DNA of 64,000 bases from an uncultured bacterium. GTDB taxonomy: Bacteria; Bacillota; Clostridia; Lachnospirales; Lachnospiraceae. The DNA lies in the NCBI GenBank assembly GCA_905215155.1, contig CAJMPJ010000005.1, forward strand, positions 1 through 64,000. Reading direction: 5' to 3'. A program made the translations under genes and the position numbers. This document shows, piece by piece, positions 17,233-25,894 of the stretch (within the stretch, counting starts at the first letter, position 1; each line of letters starts with the position of its first letter). Below the pieces are notes generated by a model. The model did no database searches. It saw nothing but the letters and a program-made list of their open reading frames with translations, and had not been told where the DNA came from.

Positions 17233-17457
17233 CTACTCCACAACAATCATTTCCGCATCCGCTCTTCGGAGGGATAATTCATAACCTCTCACGGTAACTT
17301 CAACAGGATCACCAAGAGGGGCAACTTTTCTTACGAAAACATCGACTCCTTTCGTGATCCCCATGTCCATAATCCTTCTTTTTACCGGGCCTTCACCGGT
17401 CAGCTTGATTACCTTTACGGTTCTTCCGCATGGAACTTCCTTCAATGTCATCGTCAT
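17233..17457 (-). CDS. feoA: FeoA-type SH3 domain protein (second copy)
   Basis: 74 aa, single FeoA domain: MTMTLKEVPCGRTVKVIKL, the glycine-rich KRRIMDMGITKG turn, and the closing EVTVRGYELSLRRADAEMI typical of FeoA. It is cytosolic and thought to act on the FeoB G domain. It lies 15 bases after the first feoA and 72 bases before feoB. Confidence 0.93.
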   Translation of the reverse strand: MTMTLKEVPCGRTVKVIKLTGEGPVKRRIMDMGITKGVDVFVRKVAPLGDPVEVTVRGYELSLRRADAEMIVVE

Positions 17458-17472
17458 CTTCTTTTCTCCTTT

Positions 17473-17688
17473 TTATCCTACCATGATTTTGTTGGCCATA
17501 TCTTTTCCAATTGCAACTCTGGAATCTTTCACATTAACAATCATGTTTCCTCCGATTTCAGACACAACAGTCACGACCCCGCCGGTAACAAACCCCAGGT
17601 TTTCCAAAAAACGTCTTGTTTCTTCTTTTCCTCCAACCTTACGGATTATATTTGGCTCACCGGCCTTTACCATTGTCAAAGGCATCAT
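17473..17688 (-). CDS. feoA: FeoA-type SH3 domain protein (first copy)
   Basis: 71 aa, FeoA fold: MMPLTMVKAGEPNIIRKVGG, RFLENLGFVTGGVVTVV, then MIVNVKDSRVAIGKDMANKIMV. It differs clearly from the second copy, so the two FeoA proteins are not a recent duplication; pairs like this are common in clostridial feoAAB operons. First gene of the operon, behind the promoter and operator at 17715-17772. Confidence 0.92.
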   Translation of the reverse strand: MMPLTMVKAGEPNIIRKVGGKEETRRFLENLGFVTGGVVTVVSEIGGNMIVNVKDSRVAIGKDMANKIMVG

Positions 17689-17714
17689 TCGTCATCTTCT
17701 TTCTTTTTATATTA

Positions 17715-17729
17715 TTGATAATCATTTCC
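17715..17729 (-). promoter_or_regulatory. Fur-box-like sequence in the feoA leader
   Basis: TTGATAATCATTTCC on the plus strand keeps the TGATAATCATT core of the Fur consensus. It lies between the promoter and the first feoA. With the DtxR-like box next to it, the feo operon could answer to both regulator families. Confidence 0.45.
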
Positions 17730-17740
17730 ATTTCCTGAAG

Positions 17741-17772
17741 GTTAGTATATGCTAACTTGAGGGAGTTGTCAA
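17741..17772 (-). promoter_or_regulatory. feoA promoter with overlapping DtxR-like operator
   Basis: Minus strand: -35 TTGACA (17767-17772), 17-base spacer, -10 TATACT (17744-17749). The inverted repeat GTTAGTATATGCTAAC (17741-17756) covers the -10 box, so a bound regulator would block RNA polymerase. The half-sites are the ones seen in DtxR/IdeR boxes, at wider spacing. Confidence 0.8.
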
Positions 17773-17808
17773 GATTTTTATTGATTTATTTTATCAATAA
17801 ATTATCAT

Positions 17809-17837
17809 TTGATGTTGTTCCTTCCTTATGCTATACT
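17809..17837 (+). promoter_or_regulatory. Promoter of the DtxR-family gene
   Basis: -35 TTGATG (17809-17814), 17-base spacer, -10 TATACT (17832-17837). It fires divergently from the feoA promoter, 30 bases away. Confidence 0.65.
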
Positions 17838-17871
17838 GAAACTATCAATTTAAATTGAGGTGACGCGATCT

Positions 17872-18231
17872 ATGCATACGAATGAATCATCGGAAAACTA
17901 TTTGGAAGTCATACTGATTTTGAGCAAGACCCGCCCGGTGGTACGCTCCGTGGACGTGGCCGAGGAGCTTGGTTTTAAAAAATCCAGCGTCAGCGTTGCC
18001 ATGAAAAATCTTCGGGAAAGAAATCATATTACGGTTACAAAGGAGGGCTATATCTATCTGACCGATGCCGGAAGGGCAATCGCTGAGATGATCTATGAAC
18101 GGCATGAACTTCTTTCTGGATGGCTGGTGAAACTGGGCGTATCCAGGGAGACCGCAGATGAAGATGCCTGCCGGATCGAACATGTCATCAGTCAGGAAAG
18201 CTTTGATGCGCTGAAAAACCATATTAAATGA
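17872..18231 (+). CDS. DtxR-family metal-dependent regulator (MntR/IdeR-like, short form)
   Basis: 119 aa from the ATG at 17872. The in-frame GTG at 17860 belongs to the GAGGTGA ribosome site and is not the start. N-terminal winged helix (VRSVDVAEELGFKKSSVSV, RNHITVTKEGYIYLTDAGR) and a dimer/metal domain with ESSENYLEVI, YERHELLSGW and DEDACRIEHVIS, supplying the Glu/His ligands of the primary metal site. The C-terminal SH3-like domain of IdeR is absent. It is divergent from feoA and is the natural candidate to bind the GTTAG-N6-CTAAC boxes. Whether it senses Fe or Mn cannot be told from sequence alone. Confidence 0.9.
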   Translation: MHTNESSENYLEVILILSKTRPVVRSVDVAEELGFKKSSVSVAMKNLRERNHITVTKEGYIYLTDAGRAIAEMIYERHELLSGWLVKLGVSRETADEDACRIEHVISQESFDALKNHIK

Positions 18232-18239
18232 CAAAAGGA

Positions 18240-18276
18240 CCGTATCCGGACATTGCCTTCCGGATACGGCCTTTTT
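18240..18276. terminator. Bidirectional terminator between convergent genes
   Basis: CCGTATCCGGA and TCCGGATACGG (11 bp, 8-base loop) followed by CCTTTTTATT on the plus strand; the minus strand has a shorter T run. It serves the DtxR-family gene and the M13 peptidase gene. Confidence 0.85.
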
Positions 18277-18282
18277 ATTTTT

Positions 18283-20343
18283 TTACCAGATCTTTACCCG
18301 TTTATCCGGCGCCGCATACATGCCATCGCCTTCCTTTATCTCCGGATATGCCTTATAAAAGGCATCTGTGGCACGAAGAACGGCATTGACTCTCACCTTT
18401 GCCGGAGAGTGAACATCGGTGTTCAGTCTCTTAATCATGGCTTCCGGGGTATATTTGGAGGCCCAAATGGTGGCATACTGGCGAAACAAAAGCTTTAATG
18501 CCTCCGTGTCCTCTCCTGCGATCTGAGTGATGCAGGCCAGGGAACCAAGATCTGCTATATTTTCATCAAGGGTCTGCAGACCGTTTACCTTCCGTCCCTC
18601 AAATCCTTCCTGTGCATTGTAGTAAGCCGCCACCCGGTCCGCCCTCTCCTTAAATGCTGCACGGTCTTCTCCGGACCACCATACGTGATAGTTTCCATTT
18701 TCATCATATTGGGAACCGGAGGAATCAAAGGCATGGCTGACTTCATGGGCGATGACCATTCCTATTCCTCCAAGATTTGACGCATACGCTGCATTGGGAT
18801 CATAAAAAGGAGCCTGAAGTATTGCCGCCGGAAATACGATCTCATTGCCTGTAGGATTATAATAGGCATTGACGGTCTGAGGGGTCATGGCCCATTCTCC
18901 TTTATCCACGGGCCTGCGTACCTTTTCCTTTTGCACCCCATGCCTGGCCTTCACAAGGGACAGGATGTTATCAATAAAATTCCCTCCCTGCTCTGCCGGC
19001 CGGACAGAAGCATTTTTATAATCATCGGGCCATTGATCGGGATATCCGATTTTCAGTGTCATGTGGTCCAGCTTCCGGACTGCGGCTTCTTTGGTTTCCT
19101 CTCCCATCCAGTCCAGCGCCAGAATTTGGCTTTTATAGGCATTTAGAATCTGCCGGACCATTTCTTCAATGGCCTTTTTCTCTTCTTGGGAAAACTGTTT
19201 CTCCACATAGAGCTGGCCGAATTCAAAGCCCAGCATGTCCTGAGTCATTTCACTGGCCATTTTCTCATCGGATTTGTTTTCCTTGATCCCGTTTTGAAGA
19301 TTGTGCCAGTCTCTGTAATTGTCACGGATCTCCGGTGTAAGATAGATCCCAAAATCATTGACCAGGCAGAATATGGTGTAATTTTTAAGAAGCGGCAGAG
19401 AGTCCTCCGTCAGATAGCTGCCCAGCTTTTTCATCTGTTCTTCCTGGCTGACCACATATGTGTCAAGGCCGGAGAGTCCGGCTGACTGGATAAAACGGTC
19501 TATGGTTCCCTCCGGGAAAAGTTTTTTCAGTTCTTCCAGGCTATAAGGATTATAAATGACCCCAGGATCATTCTGCTTGCTTAAAGGGAGGGCGCTTTTT
19601 GCCAGATCTTTCTGAAATGCAAGAATATCTGCCGCTGCCTTTTTTGCCTCCTCCTGGCCCATGCCGGAATATTTGAGGGTCCTTTCCATATATGCCTCGT
19701 AACTTTTTATCAATTCCGCCTGTGACTCATCCTCCAGGGTTTCCTTTCCCGGTCCCAAGTCTGCTCCGTCTAAGTACAGGGCGTACCGGGTGGAATCCTT
19801 TAAATCTTCATACCACTGAGGCAGAATGATGCTGCCAAAGCCGATATCCGAATAGATGGTTCCTGCAGCGCGTAAGTACTCATCCAGGCTGGACGCATTT
19901 TTTATGCTGTCCATATAAGGCTTTAACTGACCAAATCCAGCCGCTTCTCTCCCATTCGTATCCAGGGCGGTCAGATACAGGTCTGCAATCTTTTGCTGGA
20001 GTGATCCAGGTGCTTCGTTACTCCGGTTTTTGACCGTCCCGGTCAGGGTCTCATGAAGGTCCTCATAAGCCTTTTTGTCCAGTTCATAAAAATAGCTCCA
20101 GTGATTGGAATCCTTTGGGATCTCTTTTTCTTTTAATACCTTTTGATTTACATATTCATAAAAATCATCTGCCAATTTCACCTTATCTCCGGTCTGTTTT
20201 TCTTCCCGTTTCGCCTCCCCCTGCACATTGACCGGCTGAGCATTGGTCTCTTCCGGCAAAACTTCCTTCTGGCTCCTGCAGCCCGACATCAGAAAAGACA
20301 GCATCAGCAGAAGTGCCAGACACAAACTGGTTTTTCTTTTCAT
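18283..20343 (-). CDS. M13 family zinc metallopeptidase, lipoprotein
   Basis: 686 aa. Signal peptide with lipobox LMSGC, so it is attached to the outer face of the membrane. Peptidase_M13_N domain (about 60-430), then the catalytic part with MVIAHEVSHAFD (HExxH) and NIADLGSLA (ExxxD), and the neprilysin-typical NAYYNPTGNEIVFPAAILQ. It cleaves peptides outside the cell; family members are PepO and neprilysin. The motifs are intact, so it should be active. Confidence 0.93.
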   Translation of the reverse strand: MKRKTSLCLALLLMLSFLMSGCRSQKEVLPEETNAQPVNVQGEAKREEKQTGDKVKLADDFYEYVNQKVLKEKEIPKDSNHWSYFYELDKKAYEDLHETLTGTVKNRSNEAPGSLQQKIADLYLTALDTNGREAAGFGQLKPYMDSIKNASSLDEYLRAAGTIYSDIGFGSIILPQWYEDLKDSTRYALYLDGADLGPGKETLEDESQAELIKSYEAYMERTLKYSGMGQEEAKKAAADILAFQKDLAKSALPLSKQNDPGVIYNPYSLEELKKLFPEGTIDRFIQSAGLSGLDTYVVSQEEQMKKLGSYLTEDSLPLLKNYTIFCLVNDFGIYLTPEIRDNYRDWHNLQNGIKENKSDEKMASEMTQDMLGFEFGQLYVEKQFSQEEKKAIEEMVRQILNAYKSQILALDWMGEETKEAAVRKLDHMTLKIGYPDQWPDDYKNASVRPAEQGGNFIDNILSLVKARHGVQKEKVRRPVDKGEWAMTPQTVNAYYNPTGNEIVFPAAILQAPFYDPNAAYASNLGGIGMVIAHEVSHAFDSSGSQYDENGNYHVWWSGEDRAAFKERADRVAAYYNAQEGFEGRKVNGLQTLDENIADLGSLACITQIAGEDTEALKLLFRQYATIWASKYTPEAMIKRLNTDVHSPAKVRVNAVLRATDAFYKAYPEIKEGDGMYAAPDKRVKIW

Positions 20344-20380
20344 AATTTCCCTTTCCTGTTCTTACTGGATTTTGGTATTC

Positions 20381-20408
20381 AAAAAAGGAAGTGGATCGCT
20401 CCACTTCC
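20381..20408 (-). terminator. Terminator after rpsA
   Basis: Minus-strand GGAAGTGGA pairs with TCCACTTCC over a 4-base loop and is followed by six T residues. Confidence 0.9.
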
Positions 20409-20433
20409 TTATCTGATCTATCTCTTATTATGT

Positions 20434-21528
20434 TTAAGCTTCGTCAGAATATACAGAAGAATCTTCCATATCTTCCTGCACCTGAAGTGCTTTGATGCTT
20501 AAACTGATTTTTTTATCATCTTCGTTGAAATCAACGACTCTTGCTTCGATCTCCTGACCGATAGAAAGTACATCGGAAGGCTTTTCTACATGTTCTCTGG
20601 AAATCTGGGATACATGAAGCAGTGCGTCAACACCTGGTTCCAGTTCTACGAAAGCACCGAAATCCGTCATACGTGCAACTCTTCCGCTTACTACATTTCC
20701 TACTGCATACTTATCAGATGCATCTTTCCAGGGATTTGTCTCAGGGAACTTTAAGCTTAATGCGATCTTATCGCCATTGATGTCCTTGATTAAAACTTTA
20801 ATCTTTTCTCCGGCCTTGAATGCCTTTTTCGGGCTTTCTACTCTGCCCCAGCTCATCTCAGAGATATGAAGCAGACCGTCTGCTCCGCCAAGATCAATGA
20901 ATGCACCGAAATCCGTTACGTTCTTGATCGTACCTTCTACCACATCTCCTGGCTTGATTCTGCTGAATAATTCCTTCTGCAGCTCTGCTCTCTTAGCAAC
21001 CATGAGCTGTTTTCTGTCGCCAATGATTCTTCTTCTTCTGGGATTGAATTCTGTAATGATGAAATCGATTTCCTTGTCTGCATATTTGGATAAATCTTTT
21101 TCGTAAGTATCAGATACCAGACTTGCAGGAATAAAGACTCTTGCGCCCTCTACAACAACACTCAACCCACCGTCAAGCACCTGTGCAACTTTTGCAGTAA
21201 GTACTTCGTGGTTTTCAAATGCTTCTTCCAGTTTTTTATTGCCTCTGTCTGCAGCCAGTCTCTTGTAAGACAGTGCAACCTGGCCTTCGCCGTCGTTTAC
21301 CTTGATGACTTTGGCTTCCATCTCTTCTCCAACCTGAACAACAGTTGTGAGATCGAAATTCTGGTCATCCGTGTACTCGCTACGCGGAATAATGCCGTCA
21401 GACTTGTAACCTATATTCAAGACTATTTCATCTTCTTTTACGTCGATGACTTTACCAGTGACGATCTCTCCTGTACGTATGGTTTTTAATGATTCTTCTA
21501 ACATTTGTTCAAAACTTAATTCTGACAT
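20434..21528 (-). CDS. rpsA: S1 RNA-binding domain protein (ribosomal protein S1 homologue)
   Basis: 364 aa with four S1 repeats (about 17-85, 100-165, 190-260, 275-345), for example VVEGTIKNVTDFGAFIDLGG and VVSGRVARMTDFGAFVELEPG. S1 of E. coli has six repeats; four is normal for Firmicutes. It binds mRNA and may help initiation. It overlaps the end of ispH by 20 bases, with GGAGGT 8 bases ahead of its ATG. In several clostridia IspH and S1 are fused into one protein; here they are separate but overlapping. Confidence 0.92.
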   Translation of the reverse strand: MSELSFEQMLEESLKTIRTGEIVTGKVIDVKEDEIVLNIGYKSDGIIPRSEYTDDQNFDLTTVVQVGEEMEAKVIKVNDGEGQVALSYKRLAADRGNKKLEEAFENHEVLTAKVAQVLDGGLSVVVEGARVFIPASLVSDTYEKDLSKYADKEIDFIITEFNPRRRRIIGDRKQLMVAKRAELQKELFSRIKPGDVVEGTIKNVTDFGAFIDLGGADGLLHISEMSWGRVESPKKAFKAGEKIKVLIKDINGDKIALSLKFPETNPWKDASDKYAVGNVVSGRVARMTDFGAFVELEPGVDALLHVSQISREHVEKPSDVLSIGQEIEARVVDFNEDDKKISLSIKALQVQEDMEDSSVYSDEA

Positions 21529-22360
21529 TAGTATGAACCTCCTCGATAATATGATTCGGGGTTGAAGCCCCGGCTGTAATACCTACGCTGCGCACAGAAT
21601 TTACACAATCAGGATCTAAATCACCTAGTGTCTGGATATAGTAAGTATTCTTACATTCCCTTCGGCATATGTCGTACAGCTTCTGGGTATTAGAACTGCT
21701 CTTTCCGCCAATGACAATCATGGCATCCACTTCTGAAGCTATCCGCTTTGCTTCCACCTGTCTTTCCTGTGTTGCATTGCAAATCGTATTTAAAACAAGT
21801 ATATCATACCTCGTTTTAGAAATTTTTTCAACTAAATCTTGAAATTTATTGTAATTAAATGTCGTCTGTGATACAATACACAGCCTTTCTCCTTCTGACA
21901 AAGGTAAGGTTTCCACTTGTTCGGGTGTTTCCAATACTAGAGTATTGACATTTCCCCAGCCTTTAATACCCTGTACTTCCGGATGCGATTCATTTCCAAT
22001 GATGATCAGGCGTCTTCCGGCCTGATTCTGTTCTTCTGCGATGCGGTGGATCTTTCTCACATAAGGACATGTGGCATCAATGATTTCGATTCCGTTTTCT
22101 TCCATGATTTTATAAATCTGTCTGCCTACTCCATGGGATCTTATGACAACCACAGCGTCCCGGATCTGCTTTAATTCCTCTTCGGTATTTATGACCTTTA
22201 CTCCCTTTTCCTCTAAATCCTTTACCACTTCTTCGTTGTGGATAATGGGACCATAGGTATAGATGGGCTTATCGTTTCGATTCAGTTGTTCATAGACCTG
22301 CTCCACGGCCCGTTTCACGCCAAAACAGAATCCTGCTGATTTCGCAATCACAACTTCCAT
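21509..22360 (-). CDS. ispH: 4-hydroxy-3-methylbut-2-enyl diphosphate reductase
   Basis: 283 aa, full-length IspH/LytB. The three cluster Cys are in AGFCFGVKRA (Cys12), DATCPYVRK and NTICNATQERQ; SHPEVQGIKGW carries the conserved His. It carries out the last step of the MEP isoprenoid pathway, reducing HMBPP to IPP and DMAPP with a 4Fe-4S cluster. It starts 2 bases after cmk and overlaps rpsA. Confidence 0.96.
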   Translation of the reverse strand: MEVVIAKSAGFCFGVKRAVEQVYEQLNRNDKPIYTYGPIIHNEEVVKDLEEKGVKVINTEEELKQIRDAVVVIRSHGVGRQIYKIMEENGIEIIDATCPYVRKIHRIAEEQNQAGRRLIIIGNESHPEVQGIKGWGNVNTLVLETPEQVETLPLSEGERLCIVSQTTFNYNKFQDLVEKISKTRYDILVLNTICNATQERQVEAKRIASEVDAMIVIGGKSSSNTQKLYDICRRECKNTYYIQTLGDLDPDCVNSVRSVGITAGASTPNHIIEEVHTNVRIKF

Positions 22361-22362
22361 GT

Positions 22363-23049
22363 CTACTTCTCCCCTCTCTCTTTCTTCTGCTTGAATAATT
22401 CCACGATCTGCTCTTCCACTTGTCTGGCTGTCATGGATGAAGAATCCACAAAAACGGCATCTTCTGCCTGCTTTAACGGGGAGACTTCCCGGTTCATATC
22501 CCGGTTGTCCCTCTCAATGATATCTTTTTCTATGTCCTCTAACGTATACTCTGTTCCGCTGTTACGAAGCTGGCCAAACCGTCTTCTGGCACGCACCTTG
22601 CTGCTTGCGGTCAGATAGATTTTAAGATCTGCATCCGGAAGGACGCAGGTTCCGATATCTCTGCCATCCATAATGACATTTTCTTTTTCTGCCAGTTTCT
22701 TCTGGAGCTCCACCAGCTTTTTGCGCACCGGAAGATAGACTGAGGTGGCGGAGGCCATGGCGCTGACTTCTCCTGTCCGGATCAAGCCGGAAACATTCTC
22801 TCCGTTTAAAAGCACCTGCTGCTCTCCGTTTTTGTAGGCAATGGTCACATTCACCTCTTCGGCAGCCCGTGATATGGCGGCCTCATCGGAAGAAGGAATC
22901 CCATTCCTCAAAAAATAAAGTGCCATGGCACGGTACATGGCTCCTGTATCAACATATACGAAATGAAGCCTTTCTGCAACGGATCTGGCAATGGTGCTTT
23001 TTCCTGCTCCGGCAGGTCCGTCGATCGCTATGTTATAAACCTTTTTCAT
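22363..23049 (-). CDS. cmk: Cytidylate kinase
   Basis: 228 aa. P-loop AIDGPAGAGKSTIAR at the N-terminus, YVDTGAMYRA, the NMP-binding insert, MDGRDIGTCVLPDA and the LID RDNRDMNRE. It phosphorylates CMP and dCMP to the diphosphates. Its ATG overlaps the stop of the upstream flavoprotein gene (ATGA), so the two are probably coupled; ispH follows at 2 bases. Confidence 0.96.
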   Translation of the reverse strand: MKKVYNIAIDGPAGAGKSTIARSVAERLHFVYVDTGAMYRAMALYFLRNGIPSSDEAAISRAAEEVNVTIAYKNGEQQVLLNGENVSGLIRTGEVSAMASATSVYLPVRKKLVELQKKLAEKENVIMDGRDIGTCVLPDADLKIYLTASSKVRARRRFGQLRNSGTEYTLEDIEKDIIERDNRDMNREVSPLKQAEDAVFVDSSSMTARQVEEQIVELFKQKKERGEK

Positions 23050-24302
23050 CGTTCGTCTTTCTCCTCTCCGGCAGCACTCCCTGCGGCCCAGCCGGTGGAC
23101 CAGGCAATCTGCAGATTAAACCCTCCGGTCACCGCATCCAAATCAAGCACTTCCCCTGCGAAATAAAGTCCTGAGATGAGTTTTGATTCCATGGTGGAGG
23201 GGTTGACCTCTTTTACTGAAATACCTCCCTGAGTGATGATGGCCTCGTTATAGGCCCGGAGCCCGGTAAGCGTGAGGGTAAATGCTTTGGTTGACTGAAT
23301 GATCTTCTGCCGTTCTTCCTTTGTGATCTCATTGACCTTTTTTTCCGGCGGTATACCGCTTCGGTCTACCATGACCGGAACCAGCTTGGCCGGATATAAA
23401 TGATTCAAAGCATTTTTAAACTGCCGGTTGATGGACTCTTCAAATTCACGCAAAAGTCTGGCATCAAGCTGCTCTGCCGAAAGAGCAGGCTTTAAATCAA
23501 TGGAAAGAGTCAGAGGGCCTTTTTTTAACTCTTTTGCCGCATAGCAGCTGGCGCTCAAAAGTACAGGGCCGCTGACACCGTAATGGGTAAAAAGCATCTC
23601 TCCGAATTCTTTATAAATGACCTTCTTTCCCCTGGAAACCGTGGCTTCCACATTGCGCAGAGACAATCCCTGAAGTTCTTTTACCACCGGTTCCTCTGCC
23701 ACAAAGGGAACCAGGGCCGGAGACAGCGGCGTAACCGTATGTCCTGCTTCCTTTGCCAGTTCATAGCCATCTCCGGTGGAGCCGGTGGCCTGGTAGGAAA
23801 AACCGCCGCAGGCAACGATCACCGCATCTGCGAAAACCGTTTCCTTCTTTCCCCCGTTCTTTATGACAAGGCCCGTTACTGCGCCGTTTTCCATGAGGAG
23901 ATGTTCTGCCTGAGACCGGTAGTGAATGGTAACTCCCAGCTCCAGAAGTCTCTGGTTTAAGGCCCGGATCACGTCGGAGGACTTGTCTGTCACCGGAAAT
24001 ACCCGGTTGCCCCTCTCGGTCTTCAACGGACAGCCAAGGCTTTCCAAAAGGTTCATCATATCAAAATTGGTAAATCCATAAAAGCTGCTATATAAAAATT
24101 TGGCATTGGTCACCACATTACCGAATAATTCTTCGGTGTCACAGGCATTGGTCACGTTGCAGCGTCCCTTTCCTGTAATGTAAACTTTTTTGCCAAGTTT
24201 TTCATTTTTCTCAAAAATATGGACGGTACTGCCCTTCATGGCTGCTGCTATACCAGCCAGCATCCCTGCAGCGCCCCCGCCCACGACTAAAACCGTATTC
24301 AT
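23046..24302 (-). CDS. HI0933-like FAD-dependent oxidoreductase (BaiN/RdsA family)
   Basis: 418 aa from the ATG at 24302 (GGAGG ahead). FAD-binding VLVVGGGAAGMLAGIAAA, GKKVYITGKGRCNVTN, and the C-terminal GGFNLQIAWSTGWAAG. The family includes flavoproteins reported to act on bile-acid enone intermediates, but most members have no assigned substrate. It is first in a run with cmk, ispH and rpsA, the usual clostridial order. Confidence 0.9.
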   Translation of the reverse strand: MNTVLVVGGGAAGMLAGIAAAMKGSTVHIFEKNEKLGKKVYITGKGRCNVTNACDTEELFGNVVTNAKFLYSSFYGFTNFDMMNLLESLGCPLKTERGNRVFPVTDKSSDVIRALNQRLLELGVTIHYRSQAEHLLMENGAVTGLVIKNGGKKETVFADAVIVACGGFSYQATGSTGDGYELAKEAGHTVTPLSPALVPFVAEEPVVKELQGLSLRNVEATVSRGKKVIYKEFGEMLFTHYGVSGPVLLSASCYAAKELKKGPLTLSIDLKPALSAEQLDARLLREFEESINRQFKNALNHLYPAKLVPVMVDRSGIPPEKKVNEITKEERQKIIQSTKAFTLTLTGLRAYNEAIITQGGISVKEVNPSTMESKLISGLYFAGEVLDLDAVTGGFNLQIAWSTGWAAGSAAGEEKDER

Positions 24303-24368
24303 ACCGTTTCCTCCTGGTTCATTCACTCCTTTTCTACTTTACACGAAAAGAGAGGAAAATACAAGCGG

Positions 24369-25868
24369 TCACGAATTTTTCTTTGCCTCCCTGATCTTTG
24401 TTTCCAGGGCATCCACTACCGTTTTTAAAATCTTTACTCTGGCATAATATTTGCAGTTTCCTTCCACCACAATCCAGGGAGCATCCGTGGTTGAGGTGCG
24501 CACCAGCATTTCATTGACCGCGTCTTCATACTGGTCCCACTTTTCCCGGTTTCTCCAGTCTTCTTCCGTTATTTTCCACTGTTTGAGAGGATTTTGCTGG
24601 CGCGCCAGGAAACGGCGTTCCTGCTCGTCTTTATCAATGTGAAGCCAGAACTTCAAGACCACTGCTCCCGCATTGGCCATATGCTCCTCCATCTCATTGA
24701 TCTCCTGGTAAGCCTGTTTCCACTCCTCTTCGCTGCAAAAGCCTTCGATCCGCTCCACCAGCACACGGCCATACCAGGTCCGGTCAAAGATGGCGATGTG
24801 GCCTGCCTTTGGCACATGGTTCCAGAAACGCCACAGATAATGATGGACCCGTTCTATATCATTGGGAGCGGACGTGGGGTAAACCTTATAGCCTCTCGGG
24901 TCCAGATGGCTGGTAAGGCGTCTGATGGCTCCTCCCTTTCCGGCGGCATCCCAGCCCTCAAATCCAAGAACCACCGGTATCTTTAAACGATAGACCTGGC
25001 TGTGCAGGTGCTCAAGACGTTCCTGCAGGAAGTCGATTTTCTTTTTGTAATCTTCCTTTGAGAGGGACTTGTTTAAATCCACACCGGAGAGAACGTCATT
25101 CTGATACTTGACGGAGCGGGTCAAAACTTCTTTTTCCTTACGCTCTCCACGAAGCTGGCGTTGTCTTAGAGCTTCTTCTAGAATGTCCGTCACATGGGTC
25201 ATGATCTTTACAGCGGCATATTTCTTGTCAGTGGCTTCAATGATGGTCCAGGGAGCATAGTCCATATCCGTCTTTTCAAGCATCTCCTCACAAATGCTTA
25301 AAAACCGGCTGTAGTCTTTGTTCCTGCGCCAGTCATCCTTGGACACACGCCAGCTGGTATCTTTGGAGCTTTCCAGCTTTTGAAACCGTTTTTTCTGTTC
25401 TTTCTCCGAGATGTAGAGGAACAGCTTTATTATGACCATACCGTCATCCGTCAGCTGGCGTTCAAAGGACTGGATATCCCTCAATGCTCCCGGCATTGCG
25501 GTCTCAGGGATTTTCCCGTCAAACCGTTCCATGGTCACCTGCCGGTACCAGCTTCTGTCAAAGATGGCGATTCTTCCCTGGGCAGGGATTTTTGTCCAGA
25601 AGCGCCATAAAAACGGGTGCAGACGCTCCTCTCGGGTGGATTTATCATTGGCATACACATCAAACCCTCTCGGGTCCAGAGCCTGTATCAGGTGATTGAT
25701 CTGAGTGCCTTTTCCGGATGCTCCCATTCCCTCAAACACGATCATCACGGGAATCCCTGCCTCCTTGCATTTCCGCTGCAAGACTCCCAGTTTCTCCTTT
25801 TGCTCTCCGATTCTTTTTTTATAGGTATCCTGACCAATCTCTTTTGACAGGTCTATTTTTTCCAGCAT
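24369..25868 (-). CDS. Polyphosphate:AMP phosphotransferase, two-domain PPK2
   Basis: 499 aa from the ATG at 25868 (AGGAGG, 8 bases); the longer in-frame extension has no ribosome site. Two PPK2 domains in tandem, each with its own P-loop: FEGMGASGKGTQ near residue 45 and FEGWDAAGKGGAIRRL near 300, and each with a DRSWY/DRTWY catalytic region (IFDRSWYRQVTMER, IFDRTWYGRVLVER). Two-domain PPK2 enzymes typically convert AMP to ADP with polyphosphate in the cytoplasm, where usually only the C-terminal half is catalytic. Both halves keep their motifs here. Confidence 0.92.
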   Translation of the reverse strand: MLEKIDLSKEIGQDTYKKRIGEQKEKLGVLQRKCKEAGIPVMIVFEGMGASGKGTQINHLIQALDPRGFDVYANDKSTREERLHPFLWRFWTKIPAQGRIAIFDRSWYRQVTMERFDGKIPETAMPGALRDIQSFERQLTDDGMVIIKLFLYISEKEQKKRFQKLESSKDTSWRVSKDDWRRNKDYSRFLSICEEMLEKTDMDYAPWTIIEATDKKYAAVKIMTHVTDILEEALRQRQLRGERKEKEVLTRSVKYQNDVLSGVDLNKSLSKEDYKKKIDFLQERLEHLHSQVYRLKIPVVLGFEGWDAAGKGGAIRRLTSHLDPRGYKVYPTSAPNDIERVHHYLWRFWNHVPKAGHIAIFDRTWYGRVLVERIEGFCSEEEWKQAYQEINEMEEHMANAGAVVLKFWLHIDKDEQERRFLARQQNPLKQWKITEEDWRNREKWDQYEDAVNEMLVRTSTTDAPWIVVEGNCKYYARVKILKTVVDALETKIREAKKNS

Positions 25869-25894
25869 AAAACCGTTCCTCCTTCTTAAAGTGA

